This document shows positions 7,848 to 15,484 of a stretch of 64,000 nt of DNA, in pieces. Under the pieces are notes generated by a model that searched no databases, was not told where the DNA came from, and worked only from the letters and a program-made list of their open reading frames with translations. The DNA lies in assembly GCA_036645935.1 (NCBI GenBank), contig JAVXNE010000008.1, positions 1-64,000 of the forward strand, given 5' to 3'. How positions within the stretch are numbered: position 1 is the first letter of the stretch; the number at the start of each line of letters is the position of its first letter. A program made the position numbers and the translations under genes. The DNA is from JAUNBN01 sp036645935 (GTDB lineage Bacteria > Bacillota > Clostridia > Oscillospirales > Ruminococcaceae).

Positions 7848-9287
7848 TTACTCCGCCTCCTTAAAGAGATTATCCGCAAGCAGCTTGGAGTCGCCTCCAA
7901 ATTTGGTGACCTCAAGCGGTGTGAGGTTGAGCTCTTCACAAAGTATCTCAACCACTCTCGGCGTACAGAAACCGGCCTGGCAACGTCCCATTCCGGCACG
8001 CGTGCGGCGTTTTATTCCGTCAACCGTTCTCGCGCCGACCGGGCGGCGGATAGCCTCGCGGATCTCCGCTTCAGTTACGGTTTCGCAACGGCAGACTATC
8101 TTTGCAAAATCAGGATTCGACGCGATAGCCTCGGCTCGCTGTTCCTTGTTCATCTCGCGGAACTTCGGTATTCCCTTGCGTATCGGGTCAAATTTTTCGT
8201 TTTTCTTTGCGCCCAGCTTGTCCGCCACATCTTTTGCGAGATAATCGGCAATCGCGGGTGAAGAGGTAAGTCCCGGAGATTCAACACCAACAGCGTTGAA
8301 AAACATCGGCGCGTCGTCCGGCTCACCAATCACAAAATCCCCTCGGTCGCAGTGAGCGCGAATGCCAGAAAAGTTCGTTATCATGTCGCGGCGGGGTATG
8401 TCTTTCCATGTGTGGTGCGCACCGTCGAGAACCTTGGCCTGGCCAAAATCCGTCGTGCGGGTGTCGTCCTTGCCGTCTATATCCTCGGCGGTCGGGCCGA
8501 GCAACACCGTGCCGTCAATAGTTCTCGCCACGAGAATTCCCTTGCCCATTTTGGAGGGCACGGGGAATATCGTCGCGTGGAATTTATCTTTGTGTTTTTT
8601 GTCGGCGATATAGTATTCGCCGCGTCTCGGGTGTATGTGGATTTTGTCTTCCGAGACCATATTGTTTATCTCGTCGGAATACAGACCTGCGCAGTTGATA
8701 ACCGCTCTGGTCTCGAAAACTCCGGCTTTGCTCGTAACGCGCCAGCCACCGTCGATTTTTTCAACGTTTGTGACCTCAGCATTGCGAATAAACTCAACAC
8801 CATTCTTTGCGGCATTCTCCGCAAATGCCTGTGTTAGCTCATACGGACAAACAATGCCCCCCGTGGGGACAAGCAGCGCCTTACAGACGCTCGGGTTAAG
8901 GTTTGGTTCGCGCTTCATCAATTCTTCGTGATCGATTATACGCAGATCGGGACATCCGTTAATATTACCGCGCTCGAGAAGCTCCTCAAGCTTAGGTTCG
9001 TCCTCGTCAAAATAGGAAACAACAAGAGAAGTGTTCCACTCGTAGGGCACGTCGAGCTCGGTGCATATTTTGTCAAACATGGGGTTGCCCAGCATATTGA
9101 ACTTTGCCTTGAGCGTTCCGGGCACCGCGTCGTATCCACCGTGAATGATGGCGGTGTTCGCCTTACTCTGTCCGTTGCAGATGTCCGCAGTTTTCTCCAG
9201 CAATACCGTTTTGAGCTCATACCTTGACAGCTCTCTTGCGGTTGCACATCCCACAACACCGCCACCGATTATTACTACATCAAGCAT
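7848..9287 (-). CDS. glpA: Anaerobic-type FAD-dependent glycerol-3-phosphate dehydrogenase with C-terminal [2Fe-2S] BFD domain
   Basis: The enzyme oxidises sn-glycerol 3-phosphate to dihydroxyacetone phosphate. The 479 residues contain an N-terminal FAD-binding site (VIIGGGVVGCATARELS), a DAO-fold body, and a C-terminal BFD-like segment with the cysteine pattern CRC followed by CQAGFC, expected to bind a [2Fe-2S] cluster. The start at 9285-9287 is supported by TAAGGAG seven bases upstream; upstream in-frame codons lie in the promoter. It heads the glpA-oxidoreductase-DUF1667-dhaKLM transcript, directly after glpK. Confidence 0.93.
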   Translation of the reverse strand: MLDVVIIGGGVVGCATARELSRYELKTVLLEKTADICNGQSKANTAIIHGGYDAVPGTLKAKFNMLGNPMFDKICTELDVPYEWNTSLVVSYFDEDEPKLEELLERGNINGCPDLRIIDHEELMKREPNLNPSVCKALLVPTGGIVCPYELTQAFAENAAKNGVEFIRNAEVTNVEKIDGGWRVTSKAGVFETRAVINCAGLYSDEINNMVSEDKIHIHPRRGEYYIADKKHKDKFHATIFPVPSKMGKGILVARTIDGTVLLGPTAEDIDGKDDTRTTDFGQAKVLDGAHHTWKDIPRRDMITNFSGIRAHCDRGDFVIGEPDDAPMFFNAVGVESPGLTSSPAIADYLAKDVADKLGAKKNEKFDPIRKGIPKFREMNKEQRAEAIASNPDFAKIVCRCETVTEAEIREAIRRPVGARTVDGIKRRTRAGMGRCQAGFCTPRVVEILCEELNLTPLEVTKFGGDSKLLADNLFKEAE

Positions 9288-9348
9288 AAATAACTCCTTA
9301 GTCCGCCACCCCTCTACTACGGCAACCGTCCGTTCAAGCGGCGGAAAG

Positions 9349-9392
9349 ATTATAACGGAAGCGGGGGCAGACACAAATCCGCCCCTGCTTCC
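9349..9392 (-). promoter_or_regulatory. glpA operon promoter overlapped by a dyad
   Basis: On the minus strand TTGTGT (9371-9376) and TATAAT (9349-9354) are 16 bases apart. A 12-bp inverted repeat with one mismatch (9357-9368 against 9381-9392, arms GGAAGCGGGGGC-like) covers the -35 box and most of the spacer. This arrangement would suit a repressor operator; alternatively it is the glpK terminator stem. A second small dyad, AATGCAC-TT-GTGCATT, lies at 9428-9443. Confidence 0.55.
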
Positions 9393-9516
9393 TTTAGGAT
9401 ATTACTATCTATTTGGCAATCCCATGAAATGCACTTGTGCATTCCCTCATTACTATTGCCCTGAGAAACGGCACATTTTATGTATGTTTGGCCAAATTTC
9501 TCAAAATACCCTTGAA

Positions 9517-11010
9517 CTAGTCCTTCGCCCAACCGAACGAGCACTTGACTGCCTTCAGCCAACCCTTGTAGAGAGAATCGCGCTTTGCAGCGTCCATCTT
9601 CGGCTCAAAGACTCTGTCTATTGCCCAGTTCTTGATGACGTCTTCCTTTGTGGCCCAGTATTTAACAGCGAGTCCGGCGAGATAGGCAGCGCCCATCGCG
9701 GTGGTCTCAACGCATTTCGGACGCTGCACGGGAGCGCCGATGATGTCAGACTGGAACTGCATAAGGAAGTTGTTCGCACACGCGCCGCCGTCGACTTTTA
9801 GAGCCGCAAGCTTCGCGCCGGCATCCTCTTGCATCGCGAACAGCACGTCGGCTGTCTGATATGCAAGGGACTCGAGGGTCGCGCGGACGAAATGGTTCTT
9901 GTTGACGCCGCGGGTCAGGCCAACAATCGTGCCGCGGGCATACTGATCCCAATAAGGAGCTCCGAGTCCGGCAAACGCCGGGACGACATAGCAACCGTTT
10001 GTGTCTTCAACCGCGGCGGCCAAAGCTTCGGAATCGGGAGATTTCTCGATGATTTTCAGCTCGTCGCGCAGCCACTGGATCGCGGCGCCGGCGATAAATA
10101 TTGAACCTTCAAGAGCGTAGTTGACCTTGCCGTCAAGTCCCCAGGCAATGGTCGTGACAAGACCGTTCTTGCTGTATTTAACTTTTTCGCCGATGTTCAT
10201 TAGCATGAAGCAACCGGTTCCGTATGTGTTCTTGGCTTCACCAGGATTGAAGCAAGTCTGGCCGAACAAAGCAGCCTGCTGATCTCCCGCCGCGCCGGCG
10301 ATGGGAATCTCGGCACCAAACCACTCGGCGTCCGCCATGCCATAGACACAGCTCGAGGGCTTGACTTCAGGAAGCATGCACTTCGGAACGTTCAGCTCTT
10401 TAAGAATCTCATCGTCCCATTTGAGGTCAACGATGTTAAAGAGCATTGTGCGGGAAGCGTTGGAATAATCAGTCACATGAACTTTGCCATTGCTGAGTTT
10501 CCATATGAGCCATGTGTCGATGTTTCCGAACAGAAGCTCACCTTTTTCGGCGCGAGCACGGACACCCTCGACGTTTTCGAGAATCCAACGAACCTTTGTG
10601 CCTGAGAAATAAGCATCAATAACAAGGCCTGTCTTCTCACGGAATTTATCCGCAAGACCCTTCGCTTTCAGGGTGTCGCAATATTCAGAGGTGCGGCGGC
10701 ACTGCCAAACGATGGCATGATAGACGGGCTCGCCTGTTTTCTTGTCCCACACAACGGTGGTCTCGCGCTGGTTTGTAATTCCGATAGCTGCGATGTCGGA
10801 AGCGGGGATTCCGAGTTTTTTGAGCGCTTCGCGAGCAACGCCGATTTGGGTGTCCCATATCTCGTTAGCATCGTGCTCTACCCAGCCAGCCTGCGGATAA
10901 TGCTGGGTGAACTCCTTCTGCGCAACACTGCACATCTCGCCCTTCTCATTGAAGATGATGCAACGGTTGCTGGTTGTACCGGCGTCTAACGCCATGATGT
11001 ACTTTGCCAT
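9517..11010 (-). CDS. glpK: Glycerol kinase GlpK
   Basis: The enzyme phosphorylates glycerol with ATP to sn-glycerol 3-phosphate, the substrate of GlpA encoded just downstream. At 497 residues it has normal family length. FGGY-kinase signatures are clear: DAGTTSNRCIIF at the N terminus, GITNQRETT, the GAAGDQQAALFGQ segment, and VDGGACANNFLMQFQ in the second domain. No glycerol facilitator (glpF) lies in the window. A 275-base structured leader precedes it, with its own promoter. The start ATG at 11008-11010 follows a purine-rich GAAAGGGGA. Confidence 0.97.
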   Translation of the reverse strand: MAKYIMALDAGTTSNRCIIFNEKGEMCSVAQKEFTQHYPQAGWVEHDANEIWDTQIGVAREALKKLGIPASDIAAIGITNQRETTVVWDKKTGEPVYHAIVWQCRRTSEYCDTLKAKGLADKFREKTGLVIDAYFSGTKVRWILENVEGVRARAEKGELLFGNIDTWLIWKLSNGKVHVTDYSNASRTMLFNIVDLKWDDEILKELNVPKCMLPEVKPSSCVYGMADAEWFGAEIPIAGAAGDQQAALFGQTCFNPGEAKNTYGTGCFMLMNIGEKVKYSKNGLVTTIAWGLDGKVNYALEGSIFIAGAAIQWLRDELKIIEKSPDSEALAAAVEDTNGCYVVPAFAGLGAPYWDQYARGTIVGLTRGVNKNHFVRATLESLAYQTADVLFAMQEDAGAKLAALKVDGGACANNFLMQFQSDIIGAPVQRPKCVETTAMGAAYLAGLAVKYWATKEDVIKNWAIDRVFEPKMDAAKRDSLYKGWLKAVKCSFGWAKD

Positions 11011-11284
11011 GTTTTGTTCCCCTTTCGTTTGTTAACCGTCCCGTTTAAGCTCACGGGATTATTCAAAACCAATAACCCGAGGTATCTTTAGCCATGTTGC
11101 ACGGGTTATTATGTTTTCAAAGTTGACGGGCGGCCATCAACAGGCCGCCACTACACCGAAGGCACAAAAAAACAGAGCCTCCGATCACGAACATCTGTTT
11201 CAAAGAAAATGCCTGAGAGCGTTTAAAGCCTAATCACATATTCATCAAAAAAACAGTTACGAGGTTCTGTGTTGTTCTGGCCGT
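11011..11284 (-). promoter_or_regulatory. Structured 5' leader of glpK with terminator-like and alternative stems
   Basis: Read on the minus strand from the promoter, the leader holds: a weak ACAG/CTGT hairpin ending in seven T (11247-11270); a terminator-like hairpin AAACAGA/TCTGTTT followed by seven T (11166-11200); a perfect GGCGGCC/GGCCGCC hairpin (11129-11149); a perfect 9-bp AATAACCCG/CGGGTTATT stem (11071-11110); and a CCCGT/ACGGG stem (11040-11057). The word at 11261-11269 can also pair (8 of 9) with 11173-11181 in the second terminator, so the structures compete. Bacillus glpFK leaders are controlled by GlpP antitermination; whether this leader works likewise is inference. No known riboswitch core was recognised. 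Confidence 0.6.
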
Positions 11285-11313
11285 ATTATAGCACATTTAC
11301 CATTAATTGAAAA
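11285..11313 (-). promoter_or_regulatory. Probable glpK promoter
   Basis: On the minus strand TTTTCA (11308-11313) and a perfect TATAAT (11285-11290) are separated by 17 bases. The predicted transcript would have about 270 untranslated bases before the glpK start codon. Confidence 0.65.
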
Positions 11314-11342
11314 GTAGTTCGAGATCTTTTATGCAAAAAAAC

Positions 11343-11672
11343 TCATTTTTGTAGGTACAACCTAAAGAATGACTGGAAATTTATAGAGAATGCCAATTCT
11401 TTACTGTAATTGTGCTGAATTGACGCTGCGTAATTTATAAGCTCTTCACAAAAAGCATTCAACTTGTCCTCACTAATAATATATACATCAAATATAGAAA
11501 TCTTTCCTGTTTTACAATCTTTTTTTAAAGATTCAAAGTATCTGTGAATCAATTTCCCGAATCGAAATACCCCTGTCGCGATATTCTGCTGAATAGCGCA
11601 AATAATCTCAATGGTCCGAATTTTGTGAAGCGCAAATGCCGGTTTTGCTCTGAATGTGCATAAGACACACAT
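11343..11672 (-). CDS. Doubtful small hypothetical protein
   Basis: An open frame of 109 residues, AT-richer than its neighbours, with a plausible soluble composition in its second half (basic and aromatic residues around KLIHRYFESLKKD) but no recognised domain and no clear Shine-Dalgarno site. The N-terminal 20 residues look random. It may be a fragment of a decayed gene, or not coding at all. No neighbour gives a functional hint. Confidence 0.25.
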   Translation of the reverse strand: MCVLCTFRAKPAFALHKIRTIEIICAIQQNIATGVFRFGKLIHRYFESLKKDCKTGKISIFDVYIISEDKLNAFCEELINYAASIQHNYSKELAFSINFQSFFRLYLQK

Positions 11673-12231
11673 CCCCGCCCTGCCGGATTACCGTGGAGTT
11701 TTTTGCTTGACCTGCCTTCGGAGCGTCTTTGTGCGTTATCCCGCCTGCACTTGCACGTCACATTTTCTTCAACATATATAATACATATAAGAGGCCGCCG
11801 TGGCATCGACTTTTTTTACCCAACGCTCTGCGAAAAATTGCAAGTCTTGAAATATGAAACGGCACAGAGAAAACGAGACAAGCGTCCGTCTCAATTCTGT
11901 ATCTTCAGATGAGAATTTTAAAAAAGCGGATGAAAACTGAAACTTCGACGAAACAGATTCGTCGAAGCTTCAAAACCATGCGTTTTTTACTGTACCGCCG
12001 CTTTCGGCTTTTCGGTGCCCGCTCGCTTGCGCGGTGACAGTTTAACTGGCACTGTATACATATGAAAGCGAGCAGCTCCTTCATTCACAACCATCACATC
12101 AGAGTGCAATCCCGATTGCACTTTTCCTGTACACTGCTTCTTGACGCACTTACACCTGCAATCTGTCCGTTGCCAAGGCAGCAGTTGCAGACGGCGCACC
12201 GTGAATGAAGAGATTATTTTATGAACACATG
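11673..12231. other. Non-coding stretch with two strong hairpins
   Basis: No gene seen. A perfect 10-bp hairpin (CTTCGACGAA/TTCGTCGAAG, 11943-11967) is followed on the minus strand by T-rich sequence and is the best candidate for the ptsI terminator, about 265 bases beyond its stop codon. A second hairpin (AGTGCAATC/GATTGCACT, 12103-12122) is followed by TTTT on the plus strand. Confidence 0.5.
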
Positions 12232-13857
12232 TCAGTTAAGGTCGAGCGAGCGCACCCGCTCTCGGACCTCAAGTATGCGCGTGGGCGACATCGACAGTTC
12301 GTCCACTCCAAATCGCAAAAACTTCTCGGTGAGAGAGGGATCAGCTGCAAGCTCGCCGCATATTCCGACCCAGATGCCCGCAGCATGTGCGTTTTTAACG
12401 GTTAGCTCGATCAAACGCAACACCGCCTCGTGGCGCGGATCGGCAAATTTTTCAGCACCTGCATTTTGCCGGTCGGCCGCGAGAGTGTACTGTGTGAGGT
12501 CATTAGTGCCAATGCTGAAGAAGTCAACTTTCTTCGCGAGCAGATCGCTTATCACTGCTGCGGCGGGTGTCTCGACCATGATGCCCCATTTCACGCTGTC
12601 TGAATAGCTCTCTTTTCGCGTGTCCAGTTCTATTTTTGCCTCTGAAACCAGCTCTTTGATGCGGTCGATCTCCCATTCTGACGCTATCATCGGGAACATG
12701 ACCTGCAAATTACCGTAAACGGAGGCGCGCAAAAGCGCCCTAAGCTGTGTTTTGAATATCTCGGGTCTTTCGAGACATATTCTTATTGCGCGAAACCCGA
12801 GAGCTGGATTTTCCTCTTCGGGAAGCTCAAAATATCCGATCTTTTTGTCCGCTCCGATGTCAAGCGTCCGTATGACGACCTCTCGGTCTCCCATGCGCTC
12901 GAGCACCTCGCGATACGCCGCAAGCTGGGTATCCTCGCTGGGATATCCGTCGCTCTCAAGGTACAAAAATTCACTGCGGAACAGCCCTATGCCGCCCGCA
13001 TCGTTGGCGATTGCCGCGTCGATATCCGATGGGCTGCCGATGTTTGCAAACAGCTTGATTGAGTGTCCGTCAAGCGTCTCGTTAGGCTTGCCGACGAGTG
13101 TTTTCAGCATCTGCGCTTTGTGCGCGAGCTCGTCGCGCATCCGCCCGTAAGATGCGAGCGCCGCCTCATCCGGGTCGACGCACAGCTCGCCTGTCGCTGC
13201 ATTCGCTATCGCAATGCGTCCGTCAAGACCGGCAGAAACACCGTCAACCGTCACAATTGCGGGGATGCCCATCGTCCGGGAAAGAATTGCGGTGTGCGAA
13301 TTCGTCGAGCCACCCGAGGTGACTATCGCGAGCAGGAGCGAGCGAGCGAGTGACACCGTCTCGCTCGGAGCAAGATCGTCGGTCACGACGATCGATGGCT
13401 CGTGCAGCTCGAGAGTTCCCCTATGTCCTGTCAGAATACCTATAATGCGGCCGGATATGTCTCGCACGTCCGCGGCGCGCGCTTGCATATACTCGTTATC
13501 TGTCATCGACGAAAATGTTTCGGCAAACACCTGCGCGGTTTCGTCAACCGCGTATTCAGCGCAAAATCCCTCACCGCTTATCTTGTCGGTTATTGACTCC
13601 ACATAATCAGTATCATCAAGCATCATGCGGTGAATTTCAAAAATCTCGGCTTCCTGCTCGCCGATGCTCTCAAGAGCATGTGCATTTAGCGCGTCCAGCT
13701 CGTCGCACGCCTGTTTCCGCGCGCACTCAAACCGGAGTCGCTCGGCCTCACGGTCGACAATCAGGGTTTTCTTCACTTCGGGCACGCTGCGGTCATAGAA
13801 AATTATTTTGCCGCAGACGATTCCGCCCGCAACTCCGCGTCCTTTAAGAATCAGCAC
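12232..13857 (-). CDS. ptsI: PTS enzyme I (phosphoenolpyruvate-protein phosphotransferase)
   Basis: Enzyme I autophosphorylates from PEP and passes the phosphate to HPr. The 541 residues are slightly shorter than the usual 570. The phosphorylated histidine is His188 in GGSTNSHTAIL; the C-terminal PEP-binding barrel shows FPMIASEWE, GIMVETPAA, SIGTNDLTQY and the catalytic cysteine motif GICGELA. Translation starts at GTG (13855-13857) after a weak AGGGCGGTG. It follows ptsH by 97 bases. No sugar permease lies in the window, while DhaM does, so a main role here is likely to be phosphate delivery to dihydroxyacetone kinase. Confidence 0.95.
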   Translation of the reverse strand: MLILKGRGVAGGIVCGKIIFYDRSVPEVKKTLIVDREAERLRFECARKQACDELDALNAHALESIGEQEAEIFEIHRMMLDDTDYVESITDKISGEGFCAEYAVDETAQVFAETFSSMTDNEYMQARAADVRDISGRIIGILTGHRGTLELHEPSIVVTDDLAPSETVSLARSLLLAIVTSGGSTNSHTAILSRTMGIPAIVTVDGVSAGLDGRIAIANAATGELCVDPDEAALASYGRMRDELAHKAQMLKTLVGKPNETLDGHSIKLFANIGSPSDIDAAIANDAGGIGLFRSEFLYLESDGYPSEDTQLAAYREVLERMGDREVVIRTLDIGADKKIGYFELPEEENPALGFRAIRICLERPEIFKTQLRALLRASVYGNLQVMFPMIASEWEIDRIKELVSEAKIELDTRKESYSDSVKWGIMVETPAAAVISDLLAKKVDFFSIGTNDLTQYTLAADRQNAGAEKFADPRHEAVLRLIELTVKNAHAAGIWVGICGELAADPSLTEKFLRFGVDELSMSPTRILEVRERVRSLDLN

Positions 13858-13954
13858 ACTGTCACCGCCCTATGTTTACAGTTATAGTAGCGCACATATG
13901 TATTGCCTTGCGTGTTTCGGAGGGATATATCACACCTTCTCCGCCGCTCAGCCA

Positions 13955-14212
13955 TCAAAAATTGTTTTTCAAAAACTCTTTTACAAATGCAGCTGCGCTC
14001 TCCTCATCCTCACCCTCAACCTCAATCGTGATTGTCTCTCCCTGTCTGACACCGAGCGCCATTATCGCAAACAGCTTGCGAAGTTCTGCGCTCTTTCCAC
14101 CTTTATTTATTGTAATCCTGGATTGTAGCTTCTGCGCCTCTTTGACGAGCTGCCCTGCCGGGCGCGCGTGCAATCCGTCCTTGTCGGTAACGGTAAAATC
14201 AAAGCTTATCAT
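13955..14212 (-). CDS. ptsH: HPr-like phosphocarrier lacking the regulatory serine
   Basis: This 85-residue HPr relays phosphate from EI to PTS EIIA-type domains such as DhaM. The active histidine lies in DGLHARPAG near residue 15. Aligning with Bacillus HPr through the conserved GK and MxLG residues puts lysine at the position of regulatory Ser46 (ELRKLF in place of NLKSIM), so HPr kinase control could not act on it. The start chosen is the ATG at 14210-14212, eight bases after GGAGG; an ATG five codons upstream overlaps that ribosome site. The gene heads ptsH-ptsI. Confidence 0.92.
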   Translation of the reverse strand: MISFDFTVTDKDGLHARPAGQLVKEAQKLQSRITINKGGKSAELRKLFAIMALGVRQGETITIEVEGEDEESAAAFVKEFLKNNF

Positions 14213-14244
14213 GCCAAAATCCTCCATATCTTATTGTAGCTTCA

Positions 14245-14274
14245 ATAATAGCATCAGTGTACACTGTAAATCAA
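14245..14274 (-). promoter_or_regulatory. ptsH promoter with a palindrome in the spacer
   Basis: On the minus strand TTGATT (14269-14274) and TATTAT (14245-14250) are 18 bases apart. A perfect 12-bp palindrome CAGTGTACACTG (14255-14266) occupies the spacer, a typical operator position. The regulator is unknown. Transcription diverges from cysE. Confidence 0.6.
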
Positions 14275-14310
14275 GGTCAAATCCCGCTGTTGCCAAACCT
14301 CATTTTTTAT

Positions 14311-14341
14311 GATTTAATTGAAGTGTACTCAATTAGTATGA
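14311..14341 (+). promoter_or_regulatory. Possible cysE promoter with an inverted repeat
   Basis: TTAATT and TATGAT about 17 bases apart could form a weak promoter. An inverted repeat AATTGA-N7-TCAATT (14316-14334) overlaps it. The evidence is position and spacing only. Confidence 0.35.
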
Positions 14342-14360
14342 TTTACAGGGAGTTCCTTGC

Positions 14361-15005
14361 ATGAGCAGATTTATCGATGACCTGCGCTCTGTCAAAGAGC
14401 GCGATCCCGCGTGCCGCAGCTGTCTTGAAGCCTTTTTGCTTTATTCCGGCTTTCACGCCGTTTTAAATTATCGATTTTCGCATTATTTGTACCGTCACAA
14501 GCTGTTCTTTCTCGCGCGCTGCATCTCGCAGTGGAGCCGCTTTTGGACAGGAATTGAAATTCACCCCGGCGCCGATATCGGCCGTGGTCTGTTTATTGAC
14601 CACGGCGCAGGGGTTGTCATCGGGGAGACCGCCGAGCTGGGTGACTACTGCACGCTGTATCAGGGCGTGACGCTTGGTGGAACCGGCAAGGATATCGGAA
14701 AGCGCCACCCGACACTCGGGCACAACGTGCTCGTCGGTGCGGGAGCTAAAGTGCTCGGTCCCGTTGTAATTGGATCCCGCGCCAAAATAGCCGCGGGAGC
14801 AGTTGTGCTCTGTGATGTGCCCGAGGGCGCGACCGCAGTTGGAGTTCCGGCGCGTATCGCGCGCATATGCGGGGCAAAAATCGACGAGCGCGAAATAGCG
14901 GATCTTGATCATGCAAAAATCACCGACCCTGTGTCGCAGGAGTTTTGCCGCCTTGCCGGGCAGATAGAACAACTTCAAAAAAGGATTGACAAGCTTGAAA
15001 AATAG
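14361..15005 (+). CDS. cysE: Serine O-acetyltransferase CysE
   Basis: The enzyme acetylates L-serine from acetyl-CoA to O-acetylserine, the first committed step of cysteine synthesis. The 214 residues show the left-handed beta-helix hexapeptide repeats typical of the family: GIEIHPGADIGRGLFIDHG, GVVIGETAELGD, TLGGTGKDIGKRHPTLG, and the acceptor histidine in DHG. A short C-terminal helix (IEQLQKRIDKLEK) may form a coiled coil. No cysK lies next to it. AGGGAG is present about 10 bases before the ATG. It is divergent from ptsH. Confidence 0.95.
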   Translation: MSRFIDDLRSVKERDPACRSCLEAFLLYSGFHAVLNYRFSHYLYRHKLFFLARCISQWSRFWTGIEIHPGADIGRGLFIDHGAGVVIGETAELGDYCTLYQGVTLGGTGKDIGKRHPTLGHNVLVGAGAKVLGPVVIGSRAKIAAGAVVLCDVPEGATAVGVPARIARICGAKIDEREIADLDHAKITDPVSQEFCRLAGQIEQLQKRIDKLEK

Positions 15006-15113
15006 CTTGCCTTTTTCAGGGTCTCCAAAAATCAGCCCCTCAAAACCCGTGAAATTGTGTGGGCTGAAAAACACGCACCTCGGAAGCTTGATTTTTGGTA
15101 TTCCATGTGTTAA

Positions 15114-15119
15114 TATAAT
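15114..15119 (+). promoter_or_regulatory. -10 box of tRNA-Pro
   Basis: A perfect TATAAT lies 18 bases before the tRNA. The -35 region is T-rich, but no hexamer fits well at 17 bases. Confidence 0.55.
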
Positions 15120-15136
15120 TTACGCACGACGTATCA

Positions 15137-15212
15137 CCGGGTGTGGCGCAGCTGGTAGCGCGCTTGACTGGGGGTCAAGAGGCCGCAAGTTCAAGTCTTG
15201 TCACTCGGACCA
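15137..15212 (+). tRNA. tRNA-Pro (anticodon GGG)
   Basis: The acceptor CCGGGTG pairs with CACTCGG (one G-T pair), with discriminator A and an encoded CCA. The anticodon stem CTTGA/TCAAG encloses CTGGGGG, giving anticodon GGG for CCC and CCU codons. The T arm is GCAAG-TTCAAGT-CTTGT and the D arm GCGCAGCTGGTAGCGC. Confidence 0.95.
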
Positions 15213-15216
15213 AAAG

Positions 15217-15254
15217 AAAAGACATATCTCCCGCCCGGGGAAGATATGTCTTTT
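15217..15254 (+). terminator. Terminator of tRNA-Pro
   Basis: A perfect 13-bp stem (AAAAGACATATCT against AGATATGTCTTTT) with a GC-rich loop begins four bases after the tRNA CCA and ends in a T run. Confidence 0.9.
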
Positions 15255-15484
15255 TCTATGTTCCATGTTATCATTGCGGCGGCGGATTATTTATATTCAA
15301 ACATATAAATTGGAATTTTGAGCGCAGAAACAGCCTGATTTTTTGCATATCAAGAATGTTTTCGTGCATTATGCTCTTTTTCTCGGATTATGAGAGTAAA
15401 TCCAAGGCTGTGGGGTGGTATTCTCTTTGTCGAAACAGTAGGATGTACACAGAAAAACAAATGATCGAACAAGGAAAACGAATA

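Noticed and set aside
11190..11235. Glycine riboswitch-like word CTCTCAGGCA in the glpK leader
   Set aside because: The 5' half of the aptamer (GGAGAG and the CCGAAG core) is missing, and the downstream gene is glycerol kinase.
15143..15484. A longer N terminus for the XRE regulator, reading through tRNA-Pro and its terminator
   Set aside because: The extra residues are a translation of the tRNA and hairpin; a good ATG with a ribosome site lies at 15485.
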